This document shows, in pieces, positions 58,388 through 64,000 of a stretch of DNA of 64,000 bases. The translations under genes were made by a program, and so were the position numbers. Numbering within the stretch: position 1 is the stretch's first letter; every line of letters begins with the position of its first letter. Source of the stretch: DATHXC01 sp035459965 (GTDB lineage: Bacteria > Pseudomonadota > Gammaproteobacteria > Burkholderiales > Methylophilaceae); assembly GCA_035459965.1 (NCBI GenBank), contig DATHXC010000004.1:124001-188000 (forward strand), given 5' to 3'. A model generated the notes under the pieces. The model worked only from the letters and a program-made list of their open reading frames with translations. It had not been told where the DNA came from and ran no database searches.

Positions 58388-58496
58388 CTCGGGACGACCC
58401 GGGGTGGCTCCTGATGCAATTATGCCCCTGAATTCAGTTATTTGTTTAGCTGATTCTATCTAGTTAGAGCCGTAATTTTCATCTGGACGACCAGGT
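58388..58496 (+). promoter_or_regulatory. Guanidine-II (mini-ykkC) riboswitch
   Basis: Two hairpins, each with the loop ACGA that defines this class (ACGR). Hairpin 1: CTCGGG-ACGA-CCCGGG at 58388-58403. Hairpin 2: ATCTGG-ACGA-CCAGGT at 58481-58496. Each has a 6-bp stem ending GG/CC next to the loop, as in mini-ykkC RNAs. Guanidinium binding by the paired loops is established for the class and usually turns translation on. Hairpin 2 ends nine bases before GAGGGAG of the oxygenase gene. The 77-base linker is longer than usual. Confidence 0.85.
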
Positions 58497-58517
58497 AACT
58501 TTTTAGAGGGAGTTGCC

Positions 58518-59621
58518 ATGTCTGATGTTCAGATGACGGCTAACAGCCAACACATCACCAGCCCCAATATAAACACGCCGCATACGGCTTTCAAGCAGTT
58601 GCCTGTGGTGGATATTTCATTGTTATTTTCTGCTGATATTGCCGAGCGTAAGCAGGCCGCCAAGGCGCTTGGACAGGCGGCGCGGGATGCGGGCTTTCTC
58701 TATGTCGTAGGGCATGGTGTACCGCAGCACCTCATCGAAAACCTCAAAGTACGCACGCGCGAATATTTTGCCCAGTCGCTTGAGCAGAAGATGCAGGATT
58801 ACATAGGCAACTCCAACAACCATAGCGGCTATGTGCCGGAAGGCGAGGAGCAGTTTTATTCGGCCAAGCCGGATATCAAGGAAGCTTATGACGTCGGTTT
58901 CGATCTGCAGGATCCTGAGAAACACAGACCCATGCTGGGGCCTGATCGCTGGCCTGAGTTTCCCGATTTTAAAGCGGATATCAAGGCTTATTATGATGCG
59001 GTTTATGCGCTGAGCAATGTGTTGTTCCGCGGGTTTGCCTTGGCGCTGGATTTACCTGAAGATAGCTTTACTAGGCTCATTAGCGCGCCACCCAGTCAAC
59101 TGCGGCTGGTGCATTATCCCTTCACGCCCGATGCGCCTGAAGACAGGCCGGGCATAGGTGCGCATACCGACTACGAATGCTTCACTATCCTGCTGGCAAC
59201 CGAGGATGGCTTGGAGGTACAAAACGGCGAGGCGGAATGGATTGATGCGCCAGTAGTGGAGGGTGCCTTCGTAATGAACATCGGCGATATGCTGGAGGTA
59301 TTCAGCAACGGTTACTATGTGGCGACCATGCATCGGGTGCGCAAAGTGAAGCTGGAGCGCTACTCCTTCCCCTTGTTCTGTGCCGTCGACTACGACACGG
59401 TGGTGCAACCTATTCCATTATTACTCTCACCAGATTCTCCTGCGCGATATGAACCCTTGATCTGTGGTGAACACCTTTATGCGCAGACCATGCAAACCTT
59501 CGCCTACCTGAAAAAACGCCTGGCTGATGGCAGCCTGCAATTGCCGCAAGGTGCCAAAGCCTTGTCGTCTTTCGGTCACAAAACACAAGCGCCAGCAACA
59601 GTAACTGAGGTATCGGAATGA
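58518..59621 (+). CDS. 2-oxoglutarate/Fe(II) oxygenase, IPNS/EFE-like
   Basis: 367 residues, double-stranded beta-helix. Iron ligands H216, D218 (GAHTDYE) and H272 (TMHRV); 2-oxoglutarate-binding R281 and S283 (RYSFP). N-terminal DIOX_N motif LPVVDISLLF...DAGFLYVVGHGVP, and GYVPEGEEQFYSAKPDIKEAYDVG resembles the same region of ethylene-forming enzyme. The family hydroxylates or cleaves small substrates; EFE makes guanidine from arginine. Here the gene is under a guanidine-II riboswitch, so its substrate is probably guanidine or a substituted guanidine. Strong GAGGGAG five bases before the ATG. Its stop overlaps the next gene. Confidence 0.9.
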   Translation: MSDVQMTANSQHITSPNINTPHTAFKQLPVVDISLLFSADIAERKQAAKALGQAARDAGFLYVVGHGVPQHLIENLKVRTREYFAQSLEQKMQDYIGNSNNHSGYVPEGEEQFYSAKPDIKEAYDVGFDLQDPEKHRPMLGPDRWPEFPDFKADIKAYYDAVYALSNVLFRGFALALDLPEDSFTRLISAPPSQLRLVHYPFTPDAPEDRPGIGAHTDYECFTILLATEDGLEVQNGEAEWIDAPVVEGAFVMNIGDMLEVFSNGYYVATMHRVRKVKLERYSFPLFCAVDYDTVVQPIPLLLSPDSPARYEPLICGEHLYAQTMQTFAYLKKRLADGSLQLPQGAKALSSFGHKTQAPATVTEVSE

Positions 59622-60595
59622 ATTTAAAAGAACTACTTAGCCTGCATAACCAACGCCCACAGCAGAGTGTGCCGGATTGGATGCTGGGATATTTCAAGCG
59701 TTATTCAATCAGCTTTGCTAACGGTGTAACAGACCTCAAGACCCATGTGTGCTGGCTGCAAAGCCGCAACTTTACGATAGATCTGCGTTTGCCGATTGAG
59801 GCCGAACAAGTGCAAGCCAAGCCCTGGGCTGATTACACCGCGCAAGAGTTGCAGCAACTCGCAAATTACGAAGGCTTTGCAGCCAACTCGGATTGGGACG
59901 GCACTATGCTCAGCTGGCATGACACCGATACCTCCACTTCCATGCAGCTGCATAATCGCTGGACGGAGCCTGCCATACTCAAGCGCGTCGGCAACTGCAT
60001 GATGGAGTTTTGCCCCAGCGATGCCTATGTCGAAGATTGGCGTTTGCAGCCTTCCGAGCCAGGGCCATTAATCGGCCTGCACCTGATTGAGGAGCGTGAG
60101 GTGGCCAATGGCGCTATCCGCCATAGAGGGGGTGGTCTGATTGTATGTGGTGATTATGCCGGGCTAGTGCTGGGGCGGGGAGTAGAAGAAGTGCCTTACT
60201 CCGGCACACTGCTCAAGACCGTGGTGGCGGAAACAGTGGGCAATCCTCACCTGCTGGCTAACTTGTTCAATTTTGAGACTTCGGTGGCGCAGGGCTCACT
60301 GGAGCAGGGATTTAGCGTCAAGCTGTCAACTCAAGCCAGTCGCCTGGGGGAGCAGTTGTTTCCGCTGGATGGTTTTGAATATCCGGTGCCCTGTGAAGGT
60401 GGCGCTTCAGGCGACCTGCAGATCATCCGCCAGCAATTGACGATCGATGGCAAGCTTTGTGAGCGCTTGTTCTCGATTGATACGATGGAGCCAGACATCA
60501 GTTTTGCGCAGGAGACTGGCTTTATACCGGAGGCCGCAGACTGGTTCGAGCGCGAATCGCCTACCTTGACACGCTATACCGAAGTGCTGCTCTAG
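59618..60595 (+). CDS. Unrecognised 325-aa protein of the guanidine operon
   Basis: 325 residues, soluble, no signal. Motifs: PDWMLGYFKRYSISFANG, THVCWLQSRNFTIDLRLP, YEGFAANSDWDGTMLSWHD and HRGGGLIVCGDYAGLVLGRG. The FKR...WLQ...DLR pattern suggests a lipocalin/HRI1-like beta-barrel protein, which is a guess from pattern memory. The ATG overlaps the oxygenase stop (ATGA), so it is made in step with it and may bind substrate, be an accessory subunit, or be a separate enzyme. Confidence 0.65.
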   Translation: MNLKELLSLHNQRPQQSVPDWMLGYFKRYSISFANGVTDLKTHVCWLQSRNFTIDLRLPIEAEQVQAKPWADYTAQELQQLANYEGFAANSDWDGTMLSWHDTDTSTSMQLHNRWTEPAILKRVGNCMMEFCPSDAYVEDWRLQPSEPGPLIGLHLIEEREVANGAIRHRGGGLIVCGDYAGLVLGRGVEEVPYSGTLLKTVVAETVGNPHLLANLFNFETSVAQGSLEQGFSVKLSTQASRLGEQLFPLDGFEYPVPCEGGASGDLQIIRQQLTIDGKLCERLFSIDTMEPDISFAQETGFIPEAADWFERESPTLTRYTEVLL

Positions 60596-60657
60596 ATATG
60601 ACTATTTTCCCGTTGTTAATTCTTGTATTTCAGCTTAACTTTAAAAAGGACATCACC

Positions 60658-61668
60658 GTGCGAATGAATCCCTTGAATACACTGCAACGCTTGCTGTTGA
60701 AATTGCTGGTACCAACCGCGCTGGCGCTGGCTCTATTACTACTGGGTACGTTAAGCGCCCAGGCTGCCCCGCTCAAAATTGGTTACAGTGACTGGCCGGG
60801 TTTCGTCGCATGGCAAGTGGCTATCGACAAAGGCTGGTTCAAGGAGGCTGGTGTCGACGTAAAGTTCGAATGGTTTGACTACTCGGCATCACTCGATGCC
60901 TACGCCTCAGGTAAGCTCGATGTGGTGGGAATCACTAACGGTGATGCACTGGTGACTGGTTCCAGCGGAGGAAAAAGTACCATTTTCCTGATCACCGATT
61001 ACTCTAGCGGTAATGACATTATTGTTGCCAAGCGCGACATCAAATCGGTCAGTGATCTCAAAGGCAAGAAAATCGCGGTTGAAGTCGGCCTGGTAGATCA
61101 CCTGCTGATTGTTAACGCACTTAAGAAAGCTGGCCTCAAGGAAACAGATGTAACGTTGGTGAATGCCAAAACCAATGAGTTGCCGCAGGTGTTAAGCAAC
61201 CGCGACATTGCTGCCATCGGCGTATGGCAGCCCGTGGCTAACGAAGCCATGAAGGCCGTGCCGGGCTCCCATCCGGTCTACACCTCGGCAGATGAACCTG
61301 GCCTTATCTACGATACTTTCGTCGTCAACCCGGGCATTGCCAAGTCCCGTCGTGCTGACCTGCTGAAATTGATGAAAGTATGGGATAAGGTTGTTGCCTA
61401 TATCGCTGATCCCAAAACCCAGCCAGATGCCGTCAAGATCATGGCTACGCGGTCTGGTACCACCCCTGATCAATACCTGCCATTCCTCAAAGGTACGCAT
61501 TTGTTAAGCCTAGCGGACGGAAAAAAGGTATATGCCAAAGGTGAAGGCTTTTCTTCCTTATACGGCTCTACCAAATTTGTGAACGACTTCAATGTCGCTA
61601 ACAAGGTTTACAAAACACCAGAAAAAATCGACAACTATTTCGATGCTTCTTTCTACAGTGACAAATAA
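60658..61668 (+). CDS. NitT/TauT-type periplasmic substrate-binding protein
   Basis: 336 residues from GTG 60658, chosen because AAAAAGGA ends seven bases before it; the ATG at 60598 lacks this. Signal peptide ends SAQA-APLKIG. The SsuA/TauA/NMT1-like fold is seen in KIGYSDWPGFVAWQVAIDKGWFKEAGVDV, LDAYASGKLDVVGITNGDAL, LKGKKIAVEVGLVDHLLI and AAIGVWQPVANEA. Relatives bind taurine, nitrate or small nitrogen compounds for ABC import. No permease or ATPase gene adjoins it. Third gene of the riboswitch operon. Confidence 0.9.
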   Translation: MRMNPLNTLQRLLLKLLVPTALALALLLLGTLSAQAAPLKIGYSDWPGFVAWQVAIDKGWFKEAGVDVKFEWFDYSASLDAYASGKLDVVGITNGDALVTGSSGGKSTIFLITDYSSGNDIIVAKRDIKSVSDLKGKKIAVEVGLVDHLLIVNALKKAGLKETDVTLVNAKTNELPQVLSNRDIAAIGVWQPVANEAMKAVPGSHPVYTSADEPGLIYDTFVVNPGIAKSRRADLLKLMKVWDKVVAYIADPKTQPDAVKIMATRSGTTPDQYLPFLKGTHLLSLADGKKVYAKGEGFSSLYGSTKFVNDFNVANKVYKTPEKIDNYFDASFYSDK

Positions 61669-61682
61669 TCAGACTTAAATAA

Positions 61683-62867
61683 TCACTTATCCAGTGGGCG
61701 CCTGAGTAACACCGCCGCAAGTACCAGCATTACAGCCAGTTGCTGCCAGAACAGGCTGGTACTGCTGGTATGGCTGACGATAAACCCCGCGCACATCGGG
61801 CCCAGTGCCGACAATGTGGTGTAGATGATCGAAACCTGCCGTACTCGATTAGTTATGGCGCTGCCGGTGCCGTGCTGGGTGGCCCACACCATGCCCAGCG
61901 TGAGCAAGCCGCCGCCCACGCCGCCTACCAGGAATGCAGTGATGCTGAGCGCATGTAAGTAATGTCCTGCCGTGAGGGCGACTATTGCTGAAATGATGCC
62001 GAAAGCGGCACATAGTTTTGCAGTGTAAAGCACGCCTTTGTGGTCCGATAGCCAGCCTATCGGGTACTGGCAAACCATGGCGCCGATGCCCAGCACAGTG
62101 AGCAACCATGCGGTGTCTGTGCTGGATAAGCCAATATCAGTCACGTAAACCGGCAACAATGCCAGCAAGCTGCCTTCTATCCAGCCGCCCAGGCCAGCAA
62201 TCAGCCCACCAAACCCAAGCCAGAACACCAGATGCTGGCGCATTCCGGTATTAATGCCAGGCTTTGCGGATTGGCTGGTATCTGCTGCAGTTTCATCTAC
62301 CGCTGCAAGTGTAGTGGCAATAAAGAGCGGTGGAATGGCGATCATGCAAGCCGCTGCGGCTGCCCAGAATGCACTTGGTTTACTGACGCCAAGTGCCACA
62401 ATAATCATTGGCCCTGCAACGGAACCCAGTGCAATCAAGGTTTCATGAATGCCGATAATGCGGCCTCGCGCATGGACAGGCGATAAACGGTACAGCCAGG
62501 TTTCGTTGGCAATCCAGCGTAAGCCCAGCCCGAAACCCACTCCGGCGGCCGGTATCAGCCACCAGTCAATTCCCAGCAAGGGCGTCAGCAAAAAGCTGAT
62601 GGCACTGACTATCAGCCCAAGAATGACGGTGTTGCGATAGCCCAGTGAACGGGTCAGTTGGCCTGCTACCAACAGCCCGCCCAGCATGCCAAACCAGAAC
62701 GCTGCGCTTGTCAGGCCGATCAGCTCTGGCGTAGCATGCCTGGCTTCCAGTGCGATAGGCAGTAGCGTCGTGCCAAGGCCAAACTGGCCGATCTGCGACA
62801 GGGTGGAAACGGCATTGAGCGCGACGATGCTGGTATTGCGTTGTGTAGTGCTGAAGTTTTCTGGCAT
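61683..62867 (-). CDS. MFS transporter (YcaD-like)
   Basis: About 394 residues, 12 membrane helices. The start MPENFSTTQRN at 62867 is chosen over the in-frame start at 62948, which would overlap the terminator. Motif GLTSAAFWFGMLGGLLVAGQLTRSLGYRN and HARGRIIGIHETLIALGSVAGP fit the YcaD group. Substrate unknown. Convergent with the guanidine operon; only 14 bases lie between the stops. Whether it belongs with that operon is unclear. Confidence 0.8.
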   Translation of the reverse strand: MPENFSTTQRNTSIVALNAVSTLSQIGQFGLGTTLLPIALEARHATPELIGLTSAAFWFGMLGGLLVAGQLTRSLGYRNTVILGLIVSAISFLLTPLLGIDWWLIPAAGVGFGLGLRWIANETWLYRLSPVHARGRIIGIHETLIALGSVAGPMIIVALGVSKPSAFWAAAAACMIAIPPLFIATTLAAVDETAADTSQSAKPGINTGMRQHLVFWLGFGGLIAGLGGWIEGSLLALLPVYVTDIGLSSTDTAWLLTVLGIGAMVCQYPIGWLSDHKGVLYTAKLCAAFGIISAIVALTAGHYLHALSITAFLVGGVGGGLLTLGMVWATQHGTGSAITNRVRQVSIIYTTLSALGPMCAGFIVSHTSSTSLFWQQLAVMLVLAAVLLRRPLDK

Positions 62868-62907
62868 GTAATTTTGTGTTTTTAATGGTGGTGTTGAATA
62901 GCAAAAA

Positions 62908-62935
62908 CCCTCAGGCCAATTAATTGGCCTGAGGG
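62908..62935 (-). terminator. Terminator after mmsA
   Basis: Perfect 13-bp stem CCCTCAGGCCAAT/ATTGGCCTGAGGG with a 2-base loop. Five U residues follow on the minus strand, ending the mmsA transcript before the MFS gene. Confidence 0.9.
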
Positions 62936-62955
62936 TGCATTCGAGCAACTATCAA

Positions 62956-64000
62956 TTATTTCATGGTTGGCATGACAAACTCGGCACCCGAGCCTTTGTT
63001 GCCTGTTGGCCAGCGTGAAGTCGTGGTTTTCAGGCGGGTATAAAACCTGATGCCCTCAGTGCCGTAGATATGGTGGTCGCCAAATAGTGAGCGCTTCCAG
63101 CCGCCAAAGCTGTGGAAAGCAATCGGCACCGGAATCGCCACATTTACGCCTACCATGCCGGCCTGTACGCGGCTTGTGAATTCACGCGCAGCTTCGCCAT
63201 CACGCGTGAAAATCGCTACGCCGTTGCCAAATTCATGTTCATTGACCAGTTGCAGCGCCTCTTCAAAAGTCTCGGCACGCACTACAGAAAGCACAGGGCC
63301 AAAGATCTCTTCCTTGTAGATGCGCATGTCCTTGGTGACGTGATCGAACAGACATGGGCTCAGGAAAAAGCCTTGCTCATGACCGGCATGGCTATAGTTG
63401 CGGCCATCAATCACCAGTTTCGCGCCTTCGGTGACGCCCAGGTCAACATACTCTTTTACCTTGGCGTAGTGCTGTGGCGTGACCAGCGGGCCCATATCTG
63501 CTTTCTCGTTCAGGCCCTGATCGATGGTGATGGTTTTGACTTTTTCCTGCAGTTTGGCAATCAGCGCGTCAGCCGTGTTGCCCACAGTCACCGCGACTGA
63601 AATCGCCATGCAACGCTCGCCAGCAGATCCGTAACCAGCGCCTATCAAGGCATCCGCAACCTGGTCGATATCCGCATCCGGCATCACCACTAAATGATTC
63701 TTGGCGCCGCCCAGTGCCTGTACGCGCTTGCCATTCTTGGTGCCGGTGCTGTAGATATATTCTGCAATCGGCGTGGAGCCGACAAAGCTGATGGCCTGGA
63801 TACGCTTGTCACTCAACAGCACATCCACTGCCTCCTTATCGCCATTCACCAGATTGAACACGCCTTTGGGCAAGCCTGCTTCAGCCAGTAAATCCGCCAG
63901 CATCAGGCTGGCGCTTGGCGTTTTCTCGGATGGCTTCAATACAAAAGTATTACCTGTGGCCAATGCCATGGGGATCATCCACAGCGGCACCATGATGGGG
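62956..64000 (-). CDS. mmsA: Methylmalonate-semialdehyde dehydrogenase (CoA-acylating), C-terminal part
   Basis: About 348 residues are visible; the frame is open at the window edge, so the N-terminus lies beyond 64000. Seen: [38 protein letters not shown], the catalytic Cys in [17 protein letters not shown], and [23 protein letters not shown] [19 protein letters not shown]. These are typical of MmsA, which oxidises methylmalonate or malonate semialdehyde to an acyl-CoA with NAD. Confidence 0.93.
   Translation of the reverse strand, partial: PIMVPLWMIPMALATGNTFVLKPSEKTPSASLMLADLLAEAGLPKGVFNLVNGDKEAVDVLLSDKRIQAISFVGSTPIAEYIYSTGTKNGKRVQALGGAKNHLVVMPDADIDQVADALIGAGYGSAGERCMAISVAVTVGNTADALIAKLQEKVKTITIDQGLNEKADMGPLVTPQHYAKVKEYVDLGVTEGAKLVIDGRNYSHAGHEQGFFLSPCLFDHVTKDMRIYKEEIFGPVLSVVRAETFEEALQLVNEHEFGNGVAIFTRDGEAAREFTSRVQAGMVGVNVAIPVPIAFHSFGGWKRSLFGDHHIYGTEGIRFYTRLKTTTSRWPTGNKGSGAEFVMPTMK

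Overview
The window is a chromosomal stretch of a methylotrophic betaproteobacterium, most likely Methylophilaceae (Methylotenera-like). This is an inference. It rests on a lanthanide-type methanol dehydrogenase (XoxF) with its own cytochrome c, the pilMNOPQ-aroK-aroB, uvrA-MFS-ssb and hemA-prfA-prmC gene orders, a metX-metW pair, and a glnA-ntrB-ntrC nitrogen-control cluster. No tRNA, rRNA, IS element, prophage or CRISPR array was seen.

Layout. 1-7.5 kb: end of gatB, pyrE, xthA, a membrane diguanylate cyclase, DUF1223 protein, AmpG-like permease, TauE/SafE-like membrane protein. 7.5-12 kb: methanol oxidation island, with xoxF and a c551-type cytochrome on the minus strand and a divergent sigma-54 activator; the shared upstream region holds a near-perfect -24/-12 promoter, an IHF-like site and a 7-bp inverted repeat. 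12-19 kb: metXW, gamma-carbonic anhydrase, hemA-prfA-prmC, rpe-gph. 19-27.5 kb: tryptophan genes trpE...trpGD...trpC, interrupted by a GGDEF-EAL gene and a DUF3465 gene, then hemB; trpE has an unlisted 14-codon leader peptide with tandem Trp codons. 27.5-28.7 kb: a HEPN-like gene and a repeat-rich non-coding block. 28.7-42.8 kb: PBP1A, the type IV pilus cluster, aroKB, dgt, a major porin, a small lipoprotein and a TPR-methyltransferase. 42.8-47.8 kb: ntrC, ntrB, DUF4124 protein and glnA, with a sigma-54 promoter and NtrC sites. 47.8-55 kb: rhodanese, aroE, mtgA, uvrA, MFS, ssb. 55-58 kb: an AT-richer accessory cassette of four genes (46-aa protein, TIGR04255-type protein, HTH protein, unknown protein) behind tandem 18-bp repeats and a strong hairpin. 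58-61.7 kb: a three-gene operon behind a sigma-54 promoter and a twin-hairpin guanidine-II (mini-ykkC) riboswitch. 61.7-64 kb: an MFS transporter and the 3' part of mmsA.

The strongest candidate for an undescribed system is the last operon. A guanidine-II riboswitch (two hairpins, both with ACGA loops) sits between a -24/-12 promoter and genes for a 2-oxoglutarate/Fe(II) oxygenase of the IPNS/ethylene-forming-enzyme type, an unrecognised 325-aa protein and a NitT/TauT-type periplasmic binding protein. This reads as a nitrogen-controlled, guanidine-induced pathway for taking up and oxidising guanidine or a substituted guanidine. Second candidates are the sigma-54/AcoR-type control of xoxF and the 55-58 kb accessory cassette.
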